From positions 1 through 43,408 of the forward strand of contig JAMCWJ010000019.1 of assembly GCA_023475105.1 (NCBI GenBank): DNA of 43,408 nucleotides, given 5' to 3'. The DNA is from Nitrospirota bacterium. GTDB taxonomy: Bacteria > Nitrospirota > Thermodesulfovibrionia > Thermodesulfovibrionales > UBA9159. The notes below the pieces were generated by a model that saw nothing but the letters and a program-made list of their open reading frames with translations, was not told where the DNA came from and searched no databases. This document shows positions 9,480 to 17,328 of this stretch, in pieces; position 1 is the stretch's first letter, and each line of letters begins with the position of its first letter. The position numbers and the translations under genes are program-made.

Positions 9480-10985
9480 ATGTCCAATGAAATACTGATA
9501 AACGTGACGCGCGAGGAGATACGGGTAGGCCTGCTCGATGGGGGTCAGGTCGTCGAGTTTTACGTAGAAAGGAAAAGGGACGCCAGCCTCGTCGGAAATA
9601 TCTACAAGGGAAAGGTCGTCAAGATACTTCCGGGCATGCAATCCGCCTTTGTGGATATAGGACTCGAAAAGGCGGCATTTCTCTATGTGGCCGATATTAT
9701 CACCGAAATGGAGGACTACGCGCCTTTTCTGGAAGAGGAGGAGAAGAACAACTCCATAGAATTCGTTTCGAGGAGAGGCAGGCAGGACCTGCCGATCGAG
9801 GAATTGATCCAGGACGGCCAGGAATTGCTCGTGCAGGTCTCGAAGGACCCGATGGGGAGCAAGGGGGCAAGGGTGACGTCCTATGTGACGCTTCCGGGCC
9901 GTTACCTCGTGCTTATGCCGAGCCTGGAGCACATAGGAATCTCGCGGAGAATATCCGACGAGACCGAACGCGCACGGCTCCGCGCTATCGTCGAAAGCAT
10001 CAAGCCGAAGGGGTACGGGCTGATCATCAGGACGGCAAGCGAAGGGTGTACCGAGGAGGAGCTGAGGAAGGACCTTGAATTCCTGTTTCTGCTCTGGGAG
10101 AACATCCAGAAGAAAAGAGACAGGGTCGTGGCGCCTTGCCTCCTTTACAGCGACCTCGACCTTACCTTCAGGAGCGTCCGCGACCTTATGAGCCATGACG
10201 TCGAAAGGCTCGTGATCGATTCCGAAAGCGAATACGAGAGGATCAGGGATTTTGTGAATACCTATTTCCCGAAACTCCTTTCGAAAATAGAGCTGTACGG
10301 AGACGAAGAGCCGATCTTCGAGGCCTTTGGCGTCGAAGTGGACGTCTCCCGCGCCCTCGGGAGAAAGGTCTGGCTGAAATCGGGGGGGTACATCGTGATA
10401 GACCAGACAGAGGCGATGACGGTGATCGACGTCAACACCGGGAAATTCGTCGGCAAGGAAGACCTCGAGGACACGATCTTCAAGACGAACCTCGAGGCCG
10501 TAAAAGAGATCGCCTATCAGATCCGGCTCAGAAACCTGGGAGGCATTATCATCATCGACTTTATCGACATGGAGAAGATCGAGAACAGGGAGAAGGTCTT
10601 TAATGCGTTCCTCGAGGCGATGAAGAAGGACAGGGCAAAGAACACCATTCTCCATATATCCGAACTCGGCCTCATTCAGATGACGAGGAAGAGGGTAAGG
10701 GAGAGCCTCGGCAGGGTGCTCTGCGAACCGTGCTCGTATTGCGAGGGCAAGGGATTCGTGAAATCTCCACGCACCCTGTGCTACGAGATATTCAGGAAGA
10801 TTACAAAACTTGCACGGCATGGCGGAGAAAAGGTGATTGTGACCGCGCATCCGACGGTTGCCGAGCTCCTCTCCGACGAGGAAAGGACAGGGATCGAGGA
10901 CATAGAGAACAGATACGGCGTAAAGGTGATCGTGAAAGGGGACGGTAAGCTCCATCAGGAGAATTACGAGGTGATAGAGCTCTGA
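9480..10985 (+). CDS. rng: Ribonuclease G (RNase E/G family)
   Basis: A 501-residue RNase E/G-family endoribonuclease, the length of RNase G, lacking the long C-terminal scaffold of RNase E. It cleaves single-stranded RNA, including the 16S rRNA 5' precursor. Visible: S1 domain (GNIYKGKVVKILPGMQSAFV), DPMGSKGARVT, the catalytic block VIDVNTGKFVG and the second acidic block IIIIDFIDM, and the zinc-link CEPCSYCEGKGFV. The open frame extends upstream, but the ATG at 9480 has a strong GGGGGAGG ribosome site and gives the family start MSNEILINVT. It follows the radical SAM/DUF2344 gene directly, a recurrent pairing. Confidence 0.95.
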   Translation: MSNEILINVTREEIRVGLLDGGQVVEFYVERKRDASLVGNIYKGKVVKILPGMQSAFVDIGLEKAAFLYVADIITEMEDYAPFLEEEEKNNSIEFVSRRGRQDLPIEELIQDGQELLVQVSKDPMGSKGARVTSYVTLPGRYLVLMPSLEHIGISRRISDETERARLRAIVESIKPKGYGLIIRTASEGCTEEELRKDLEFLFLLWENIQKKRDRVVAPCLLYSDLDLTFRSVRDLMSHDVERLVIDSESEYERIRDFVNTYFPKLLSKIELYGDEEPIFEAFGVEVDVSRALGRKVWLKSGGYIVIDQTEAMTVIDVNTGKFVGKEDLEDTIFKTNLEAVKEIAYQIRLRNLGGIIIIDFIDMEKIENREKVFNAFLEAMKKDRAKNTILHISELGLIQMTRKRVRESLGRVLCEPCSYCEGKGFVKSPRTLCYEIFRKITKLARHGGEKVIVTAHPTVAELLSDEERTGIEDIENRYGVKVIVKGDGKLHQENYEVIEL

Positions 10986-11025
10986 AAAGAAAAGGTACGG
11001 ATCTCGCGGCGGAACGCGGTCCGGG

Positions 11026-11124
11026 CAACTGAAGGCGCTCGGATACACGTTCGTAGCCCTCGACCTCGAAGGATTCAGGAGCGGCAGGCTGAACGTCCTG
11101 GAAACGAACTCCGACCCCGGATGA
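11026..11124 (+). pseudogene. Possible remnant of the larE 3' end
   Basis: A 32-codon stretch ending at TGA 11122 reads QLKALGYTFVALDLEGFRSG, which matches the conserved C-terminal pattern of LarE-type sacrificial sulfur transferases (K-x-LG-[FY]-x-[FY]-V-x-LDL-x-G-[FY]-R-x-G). LarE builds the nickel pincer cofactor. Nothing upstream in this frame continues the family before running into rng, so this is a fragment, perhaps left by a deletion that joined rng to the CRISPR locus. The match is from memory over 20-25 residues only. Confidence 0.45.
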
Positions 11125-11171
11125 TTCGGTCGTTACTCTGTCGAGGTTCTTCTCTCTCATAAACCAGGCCC

Positions 11172-11200
11172 TGGACAAAACCCACCTGAATTGTTATAGT
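11172..11200 (+). promoter_or_regulatory. Promoter of the cas6-cas10-csm operon
   Basis: TGGACA (11172-11177) and TATAGT (11195-11200) are separated by exactly 17 bases, each matching the sigma-70 consensus at 5 of 6 positions. The predicted start near 11207 is about 30 bases before the cas6 start codon and 20 before its ribosome site. It is among the best promoter matches I saw in the window and sits at the left edge of the CRISPR-Cas locus. Confidence 0.6.
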
Positions 11201-11235
11201 GATGCGCGGGTTTAAATCGATTCTCTGGAGGGGCC

Positions 11236-12222
11236 TTGAAGATCGATTGTCAATCCTTTCTCTTTCGGATCGCGGCGAAGGAGATACTGCTCCTGCCTTC
11301 TTATAAGGGGTCCACGCTCAGGGGCGGGTTCGGGAACGCCTTCAGACGCGTCGTCTGCGCCCTCAGGAAAAACGAGTGTGACGACTGCATCCTGAAAGAG
11401 AAATGCGTCTATTCCTACGTCTTCGAGACACCGCCGCCTTCAGACACGAAAATGATGCGGAAGTACAAGGCAGCGCCTCATCCCTTTATCATCGAGCCGC
11501 CCCCGGAAAAGCGAAGAGGCTATAGTCCGGGCAGCGAAATCACGTTCGGACTTACCCTAATCGGCAGGGCCGTCGATTATCTGCCTTATTTCATCTATAC
11601 CTTCGATGAACTCGGAAAGATCGGGCTCGGGAAGGGGAAGGGCAAGTTCGAGTTGCGAGATGTCAGTTGCGAGGGGGAAAAGATTTATGATTCAAGAACA
11701 AAGACCCTTGGATCATTTCCCACATCTACCCTATCTCTCCCAATGAGTCCCCCCGCCCCTGGCGGGAGGGGGTTAGGGGGAGAGGGTTCAACGACTCTTT
11801 ACTCGTCAGTCCTGACTATTCACTTTCTCACACCCACGCGAATCCTCTATGACGGCGATCTCACCCTCGACCTCGAATTCCATGTCCTTGTAAGAAATTT
11901 GCTGAGGCGGCTTTCGCTTCTCTACTACTTTCATTGCAACGGCGATCCGTCGGGATGGGATTTCAAGGGCATGATCGAAAAGGCGAAAGAAGTGAAGGTG
12001 AAGAAGAGAAATCTGCGATGGTACGACTGGGAGAGATATTCCGCCCGGCAGGAGACGAGGGTGAATATGGGGGGGGTTGTCGGGGAGATAACCTTTGAAG
12101 GAAACATCGGACCTTTTATGTCCCTCCTCAACGCAGGCGAGGCTTTGCATGTCGGAAAAGGGACGGGGTTCGGGTTGGGAAGATATAAAATTCAAGATTC
12201 AAAATTCAATATTCAAGAATAG
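11236..12222 (+). CDS. cas6: Cas6-family CRISPR RNA endoribonuclease (C-terminus altered)
   Basis: A 328-residue RAMP protein of the Cas6 type that would cut precursor crRNA within the repeats. N-terminal YKGSTLRGGFGNAFRRVVC and a Cys cluster (CDDCILKEKC) are typical of this long Cas6 group; the C-terminal glycine-rich RAMP loop is GKGTGFGLGRY. The TTG start at 11236 has a GGAGG-like site just upstream. Two oddities. Residues about 168-185 (SPPAPGGRGLGGEG) are encoded by a palindromic repeat. The last 11 residues (IQDSKFNIQE) come from the heptad repeats of an inserted element; the likely original end of cas6 is found 900 bases downstream at 13096-13179. The glycine loop is intact, so the protein may still work. 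Confidence 0.85.
   Translation: MKIDCQSFLFRIAAKEILLLPSYKGSTLRGGFGNAFRRVVCALRKNECDDCILKEKCVYSYVFETPPPSDTKMMRKYKAAPHPFIIEPPPEKRRGYSPGSEITFGLTLIGRAVDYLPYFIYTFDELGKIGLGKGKGKFELRDVSCEGEKIYDSRTKTLGSFPTSTLSLPMSPPAPGGRGLGGEGSTTLYSSVLTIHFLTPTRILYDGDLTLDLEFHVLVRNLLRRLSLLYYFHCNGDPSGWDFKGMIEKAKEVKVKKRNLRWYDWERYSARQETRVNMGGVVGEITFEGNIGPFMSLLNAGEALHVGKGTGFGLGRYKIQDSKFNIQE
11742..11790. repeat. Palindromic repeat in frame within cas6
   Basis: CCCCCCGCCCCTGGCGGGAG followed by more G forms a C-rich/G-rich hairpin and continues GTTAGGGGGAGAGGG. It adds about 15 residues (SPPAPGGRGLGGEG) to a variable part of Cas6 without breaking the frame. This word is a common dispersed bacterial repeat; a related insert lies in the radical SAM gene. 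Confidence 0.5.
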
Positions 12223-13096
12223 AGCCGCACCGGCACAGTTCTGATTATGAATTGTGAGTTTGTTTTGAAGTTTGAATCTTGAATTTTGAGGTTCGGGTTA
12301 TAAGTCTTGAAGTTTGAGTTTGTTCTTTGGGTTTTGAATTTTGAAGTTTTGAATTTTGAATCTTGAATCTTGAATCTTGAGTTCTTCTTTTGTATTTTGG
12401 GCCGTGACTTTTGAATGTTTGATTTTCGATTTGTCTTTTGACGTTTAAGTTTTGAATTGTGCATTTTGAATCTTGAATTTGTTTTTTGGGTATTGAATGT
12501 TGGATGGACTTTGGGTCTTTTTCTTAAGTTTTGAATTTTGAATCTTGAATTTTGAATTTCTTTTATTAAGGAGGAATATGCCGAAGACCTTCGAAGAGCT
12601 TCCGGTCTGGCAAAGGGCGAGGGAGTTGGTGATATCTGTGTATGGGTTGACGCGGAACGAAGCCTTCTCAAGAGATTTTTCCCTTGTCGATCAGATAAGG
12701 CGCGCATCCGCCTCGGTCATGTCGAACATCGCAGAGGGGTTCGAAAGGGGCTCGAATGCCGAGTTCATCCAGTTCCTCTACATCTCGAAAGGTTCCGCAG
12801 GCGAAGTGAGAACGCAACTCTACATTGCCCGGGATCAGGGATATATCTCGGAAGGAGAGTTTCGGAGCGCAGCGGCATTGAGTCGTGATGTTTCCGGTCA
12901 GATCAGCGGTTTTATTGATTATCTCAAGGGTTCCCGGCTGAAGGGCGAGAAGTTCAATACGAAATATAAAAGCATGAAAGACGAGGTCGAAGAGTTTACC
13001 CGGCAATTCAACGCAACGAATAAAAAGCAGGAGTCTTGAATTTTGAGTCTTGAATTTTGAGTATTGAATGTTGAATTTTGAATGTTGAGTGTTGGG
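12191..13096. mobile_element. Heptad-repeat element carrying a four-helix-bundle gene
   Basis: The left edge has four in-phase heptads TTCAAGA, TTCAAAA, TTCAATA, TTCAAGA (12191-12218). From about 12241 to 12556 runs a long degenerate array in the opposite orientation (TTTTGAA, TCTTGAA and variants). After the gene, nine in-phase heptads run 13034-13096 (TCTTGAA, TTTTGAG, TATTGAA, TGTTGAA, ... TGTTGGG). The outer ends are therefore inverted relative to each other, like terminal inverted repeats. Immediately outside lie two diverged copies of the cas6 3' end (12136-12190 and 13099-13152). I infer an inserted element; no transposase is encoded. Confidence 0.6.
12578..13039 (+). CDS. Four-helix-bundle protein, 23S rRNA IVS family (copy 1)
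   Basis: A 153-residue protein of the four-helix-bundle family first seen as the product of intervening sequences in 23S rRNA (TIGR02436). Hallmarks: FEELPVWQRARELVISVYGL, then LVDQIRRASASVMSNIAEGF and FIQFLYISKGSAGEVRTQL. The ATG at 12578 follows AAGGAGGAAT, an excellent ribosome site. The last ~30 residues are extra and charged; the stop lies inside the first right-hand heptad. It sits between cas6 and cas10 in the same direction, so it is probably co-transcribed with the CRISPR genes. The biochemical role of the family is unknown. The related Avd proteins of diversity-generating retroelements have the same fold, but no reverse transcriptase is present here. Confidence 0.85.
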   Translation: MPKTFEELPVWQRARELVISVYGLTRNEAFSRDFSLVDQIRRASASVMSNIAEGFERGSNAEFIQFLYISKGSAGEVRTQLYIARDQGYISEGEFRSAAALSRDVSGQISGFIDYLKGSRLKGEKFNTKYKSMKDEVEEFTRQFNATNKKQES

Positions 13097-13179
13097 GAGG
13101 AGAGGTTCTGCATGTGGGGAAAGGGATGGGGTTTGGATTGGGGAAGTATAGGGTGAAAGGTGGAGGAATAGATGAGTGA
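13096..13179 (+). pseudogene. Second copy of the cas6 3' end
   Basis: In frame, 13096-13179 reads GGEVLHVGKGMGFGLGKYRV then KGGGIDE and a TGA. This matches AGEALHVGKGTGFGLGRYKI at the end of cas6 residue by residue. About 41 of 54 bases agree, and most differences are synonymous or conservative, so both copies evolved under coding constraint. The TGA overlaps the cas10 start by 8 bases, as expected if this was the native cas6-cas10 junction before the heptad element arrived. No start codon or upstream domain belongs to this fragment. Confidence 0.75.
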
Positions 13180-15811
13180 TTTTGATGAAAGAGAATATCA
13201 AACGGTAATTTTAGCCGCGTTGTTGCATGATGTGGGGAAGTTATTGCACCGCGGTAATAAGAATCCGCGATACAACTTCAAGCATGAAAAGGCGTCAGCC
13301 AAATTCATTGAGTATTTTAAACATAAGTTAATAAATGACCCTCTGTATGACATTGAACTGGTCAAGATTTTAATTGCCTGCCATGATAAAGACATCACCA
13401 GATCGGCCGTATTAAGTGAGCCTTACTTACAAGGCAGTGCGGATGATTATAAAAAGCGCGTCTGGAAAATGATAAGAATTGTCAGGATAGCAGATAGCTA
13501 TTCATGTTCCGAAAGAGAAATAGGCAAGCTTGACAGGGAAAGGACATTGCCGCTTGAGTCAGTATTTTCTTATGCTGCCCTTTGTAATACACGGCGACTT
13601 GGCGGACGATATCGGCTGAACCCTTTTAAGCCGATGACCGCGTTCCCCGAGCAGATAGCCACTTTGGAGGATTCCGATATCAATGATTTCATTGATCAGT
13701 TTGAGCAAAACATAGCCTGTAGAAAGGATTTTTCACTTTTCGGATCTTTTGATGATGTTTTAAACACCTGGCTTAACATCCTCCATGAGTTCATGTGGTC
13801 CGTTCCCAGCGATACAAGGTACAAGCATGATATCTCCGACATTTCTCTTTTCGATCATCTCAGATCTACTGCGGCGATTGCGGCGTGTCTTTATAAACGT
13901 CACCTTGCGGCTTTGGATAGCGGGAATAATCTTGACAGTCAAAACGAGTTTGTACTTATCGGAGGTGATTTCTCAGGGATTCAGAATTACATCTTCGATA
14001 TTACAAACAGAGGCTCAGGTGGCGCATCGAAAAGGCTCAGGGCACGCTCCTTCTTTATATACTTGTTTACCGAAGCGGCTATCCATAAAATACTCCATGT
14101 GTTAAAGCTTCCCTTGGTATGCAACGTTTTCTCCGCCGGCGGGAAATTCTTGATACTCGCCCCGAATATTGATGGAACCGAGAGAGCGATTGCAGACGCA
14201 AAGTCACAAATAGAAAAGGAAATCCATGAAACCTATTTCGCCCAATTTGCTTTCTTGATGTCGTGGATACCAATAAATAGATTTAGAGCAGGACTCGGCA
14301 TAAAACAATTTTTCAAGACGGCTGCGGTTATGTTCCACGCACTTGAAAGTGAAAAGGTTTGCAAGTCTCGGCATGTTCTTTATAGAGATGGGTGTTGGAA
14401 TAATGAAGGGTTCAGGGCTACAAAATTGTATGAATCCTACAAAGGAAATGAGGATTGCCCAGTATGCGGCAAAGGCCCTTCCACCCACGAGGAAGATAAA
14501 GACGACGAAGGGCGTGTGGTAAAGAGCTGTTTTTTGTGCTTTAGGGACAAAATATTCCTTGGTCAGAAAATACCCAAATGCAACTATATCGCTTTCGCCA
14601 AAGGCCCTGTTACTCCTGACGAAGAAGAACGGGGCAGAAAAATAGTCCTTTTCCATGACAGGCGAGACGGCGATGAAAGCAAAGAAAGCTATTATGTTGA
14701 ATTACTGGAAGGACACGTCTATAACCAAGATTACTATTTGGTATACAATGTCGGCCACGCAAACAGTCAAGCCTCGGTAGCTATTACCAGACAGGTGCCA
14801 CTTGAGAAGTATTATGCCAATTACGTGTTGCTTGATAAGAATGACAGAGTCGAAACCTTCGAGAGAATTGCTGAACTATCTCGATGGGAAAGAGACGCGG
14901 TAAAGTATGGAAGTGACCTTCTCGGCGTCCTTAAGGCCGATGTCGATAACCTTGGCCTGATTTTTAACAAAGGGTTTGAGATTCGTTCCGCGGCTGAAGA
15001 AGGTCTGCCGGCAAGCGACCGAAAAACAGTTTCGCGTTTTCTAACATTAAGCAGGATGCTCGAACTGTTTTTCTCCGGCTGGATGAAGGAGGTAATGTCT
15101 GATGGTCGTAGGGATAAGCTGGTTGAAGAACTTTCGGGTATAGAAGGAATAGACAAGGAAAGGTTCATTAAATACTTGGAAAGCGCTCAGATTGATTTTA
15201 AGAATATCTACACCGTCTATTCCGGCGGTGACGACCTTATTTTGTTCGGGCCATGGGAAACCGTGATCCTCTTTTCCATCTATCTTAATCAACAGTTCAG
15301 GAAGTACACCTGTAATAATGACGATATTACTTTGTCTGCTGGCCTGTCTTTTATTAAGCCAAAACAGCCTATTTCGTGGGGGATCAGGAAGGCGGATGAG
15401 TTGCTAAAGGTCTCCAAGCTGAAGAAAGATCGGCTAAGTTTCTTCGGGACAACTATCAGGTGGAATTTACTGACTAAACTCATCAATTTTTTCCTCTTTG
15501 TGAATGACAAAATGGTAGACGACAACTCAAGAATTAATTCGGCGTTTGTGAATAGATTACTTAGTTACCACCGTTTGTCAAAGCTTTTCGTCGATGAAGG
15601 CAGAATCGAAGGGCTCAAGTACGTTTCATTACTTAATTATGACTTGGGAAGAAATATTTTCAAAAAAGATACCGAAAACATGCAGTTCAAGGTAATAGAA
15701 GCGTATAACATTTTTCAGGGGCTTATCAATGAAAACATAAATGAGCAAAGTTTGATGTACAACTTAAAAGTGCCAATTTATTGGGTGTTGTATAGAAATA
15801 GGAGGGGATAA
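13172..15811 (+). CDS. cas10: Cas10/Csm1, type III-A CRISPR large subunit
   Basis: An 879-residue Cas10 of the Csm1 type, the signature subunit of type III-A interference. Order: HD nuclease domain with LLHDVGKLLHRG (His19-Asp20), which in active members degrades single-stranded DNA; first Palm domain; zinc-type cysteines CPVC (429/432) and CFLC (453/456); second Palm with ADVDNLGLIF and the cyclase motif GGDD (685-688), which makes cyclic oligoadenylate when target RNA is bound. Both active sites look intact. The gene is visibly richer in A+T (many AAT, TTA, ATT codons) than the flanking chromosome, suggesting transfer. One base separates its TAA from the next start codon. Confidence 0.96.
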   Translation: MSDFDEREYQTVILAALLHDVGKLLHRGNKNPRYNFKHEKASAKFIEYFKHKLINDPLYDIELVKILIACHDKDITRSAVLSEPYLQGSADDYKKRVWKMIRIVRIADSYSCSEREIGKLDRERTLPLESVFSYAALCNTRRLGGRYRLNPFKPMTAFPEQIATLEDSDINDFIDQFEQNIACRKDFSLFGSFDDVLNTWLNILHEFMWSVPSDTRYKHDISDISLFDHLRSTAAIAACLYKRHLAALDSGNNLDSQNEFVLIGGDFSGIQNYIFDITNRGSGGASKRLRARSFFIYLFTEAAIHKILHVLKLPLVCNVFSAGGKFLILAPNIDGTERAIADAKSQIEKEIHETYFAQFAFLMSWIPINRFRAGLGIKQFFKTAAVMFHALESEKVCKSRHVLYRDGCWNNEGFRATKLYESYKGNEDCPVCGKGPSTHEEDKDDEGRVVKSCFLCFRDKIFLGQKIPKCNYIAFAKGPVTPDEEERGRKIVLFHDRRDGDESKESYYVELLEGHVYNQDYYLVYNVGHANSQASVAITRQVPLEKYYANYVLLDKNDRVETFERIAELSRWERDAVKYGSDLLGVLKADVDNLGLIFNKGFEIRSAAEEGLPASDRKTVSRFLTLSRMLELFFSGWMKEVMSDGRRDKLVEELSGIEGIDKERFIKYLESAQIDFKNIYTVYSGGDDLILFGPWETVILFSIYLNQQFRKYTCNNDDITLSAGLSFIKPKQPISWGIRKADELLKVSKLKKDRLSFFGTTIRWNLLTKLINFFLFVNDKMVDDNSRINSAFVNRLLSYHRLSKLFVDEGRIEGLKYVSLLNYDLGRNIFKKDTENMQFKVIEAYNIFQGLINENINEQSLMYNLKVPIYWVLYRNRRG

Positions 15812-15812
15812 T

Positions 15813-16898
15813 ATGTCGATTCTTGTTATTTCAGACAATTTCTGCAAGATTGAGGCAAAGGCGTCACCTGAGCTGAAATGTTTATCCTGGAAAGATGTAT
15901 ATAGGCGTTCTCTGACTGGAGCGCATTGCCTTCTTATAGACATGACCTTTGAGGAAAACATAAGACGTGAGGAAGATAAATTGAGATCGCTTTTTGATCT
16001 TTATACGAAAATGAGCGCTGATCATTTTCTAAATGAGAATAGGCAAACCCTTGTTCTTGTATGCGGTTCAGATGTTTTTGAGATCTCGGACTCAATTGAA
16101 TGCTATGATTTTCTGAGTAAGATTATTCCGGAACCAAGTAAAATTTTTTCCGAAAAGGGCGACAGTACCTATGCACTTGTCGAAAAAGGGCATGTTAGAA
16201 CATACCTCGATCAATTCGCAAGTGGGCAAACATTTGTGAGCTGTTACTATGACCCCAAGGTATCTAAACATCTCGTCCCGCTTGCTGCTACAAGGGACAC
16301 TGCTAATTGGTGCGTAGCTTTTGAATATAGGGATGGTAATGGGAACCTTGTTGTGCTTCCCCCGTACAAAGCAGAGAATATCGCACACGTATTTGAAGTA
16401 TTGCTATCTGTCTGTAAGAGCTATGTCAGCAAAAGAGAACTTCTTGGGCGGAGGTTCAAATTTGATACTGCTATTCCTGAGAATATAAGGAATACATTTT
16501 ATGATGCCGAGAAATGTTATCAGAATGATTTGTATTTGCAGTCTGTTATGACCTGCAGAAGGGCGCTTGAGATGAGTGCAATAGATCGAGGAATATCCTC
16601 AGGAGGTGGTCTCAACATTAAGTTGACAAAGTTAAAAGACGCGGGTGTAATCAATGACCCATTGTTTGAGTTGGCGGATCGAATAAGAGGTTTTGGAAAT
16701 CTCGCGGCACATGGGGAAAAAGCTGACCCGGACGAAATAAATGGCGGCTCGTCAATTATTGAAGAAGGGGATGCTATAGAGTGCATTGATTATCTGAAAA
16801 TATTTTTTGATTACGTCTATGTAATACCGAAGCGCATCGTCGATAGCAATATTAGGATAGAACGGCTTAAAGCCCTAAAGAAAGGAGAAATCAAATAG
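15813..16898 (+). CDS. Unknown type III-A-associated protein with DUF4145-like C-terminal domain
   Basis: A 361-residue protein I do not recognise as a standard Cas protein. The first ~210 residues look alpha/beta: strands SILVISDN, HCLLIDMTF, TLVLVCGSDVFE, then a second part ending GNLVVLPPY (178-185). Residues about 225-345 form a helical region resembling DUF4145 (HEPN-like): MTCRRALEMSAIDRG, LKDAGVI, RIRGFGNLAAHG, FFDYVYVIP. The GNLAAH core has Gly295 where catalytic HEPN RNases have Arg, so RNase activity by the RxxxxH route is doubtful. The gene is 1 base from cas10 and abuts csm2 (TAG-ATG), with the same A+T-rich composition, so it behaves as an operon member. It could be an effector, a sensor or a structural accessory; no CARF motif is evident. 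Confidence 0.7.
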   Translation: MSILVISDNFCKIEAKASPELKCLSWKDVYRRSLTGAHCLLIDMTFEENIRREEDKLRSLFDLYTKMSADHFLNENRQTLVLVCGSDVFEISDSIECYDFLSKIIPEPSKIFSEKGDSTYALVEKGHVRTYLDQFASGQTFVSCYYDPKVSKHLVPLAATRDTANWCVAFEYRDGNGNLVVLPPYKAENIAHVFEVLLSVCKSYVSKRELLGRRFKFDTAIPENIRNTFYDAEKCYQNDLYLQSVMTCRRALEMSAIDRGISSGGGLNIKLTKLKDAGVINDPLFELADRIRGFGNLAAHGEKADPDEINGGSSIIEEGDAIECIDYLKIFFDYVYVIPKRIVDSNIRIERLKALKKGEIK

Positions 16899-17327
16899 AT
16901 GGAGAACTATTTTTATCAGGATGACGCAAAGAAGGTCCTTAGAGAAGAGCTTCTCACTGACAAAGCGAGGGTATGGGCTGAAAGCTTTATTAATCCAAAA
17001 TTTCCTAAAGAGCGGTGGCAACGCAATATCAGACTAACCTCAGCTCAGTTGAGGAAGTTTCACGGGGAGGCAAAGACTCTTGAAGAGCGGGTCAAAAACC
17101 TCAAAGACCAGGAGGAATTCCAGCAAATCAGGCCCCTGATTAAGATGATGAAAGCAAAGGTCGCCTATGCCTGTCCAATAAACGGCATTGACAGAAAAGT
17201 GCCGGAGGAATTTAGAAAATACATCGAAGAAATGGTCGACAACATCGAAGATGCAAGGGATTTTCAGGCTTTCGCCTTATGTTTCGAGGCTGTGGTCGGA
17301 TTCTTTTACGGACAAGGAGGGCGATAA
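16899..17327 (+). CDS. csm2: Csm2, type III-A small subunit
   Basis: A 142-residue, mostly helical Csm2. The conserved LTSAQLRKFHGEAKTLEERV and PLIKMMKAKVAYACP are visible. Csm2 forms the inner filament of the Csm complex, lining the crRNA-target RNA duplex. Its ATG directly follows the previous stop, and csm3 begins 1 base after its own stop. Normal length. Confidence 0.93.
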   Translation: MENYFYQDDAKKVLREELLTDKARVWAESFINPKFPKERWQRNIRLTSAQLRKFHGEAKTLEERVKNLKDQEEFQQIRPLIKMMKAKVAYACPINGIDRKVPEEFRKYIEEMVDNIEDARDFQAFALCFEAVVGFFYGQGGR

Positions 17328-17328
17328 A

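Noticed and set aside
13099..13152. Fresh target-site duplication at the heptad element
   Set aside because: The two cas6 ends differ at about a quarter of positions, mostly synonymous, too diverged for a recent target duplication; reported instead as an old duplication or recombination.
16680..16720. Catalytic HEPN RNase motif in the gene after cas10
   Set aside because: The motif needs Arg four residues before His (RxxxxH). Here position 295 is Gly (GNLAAH), and Arg292 is too far from His300.
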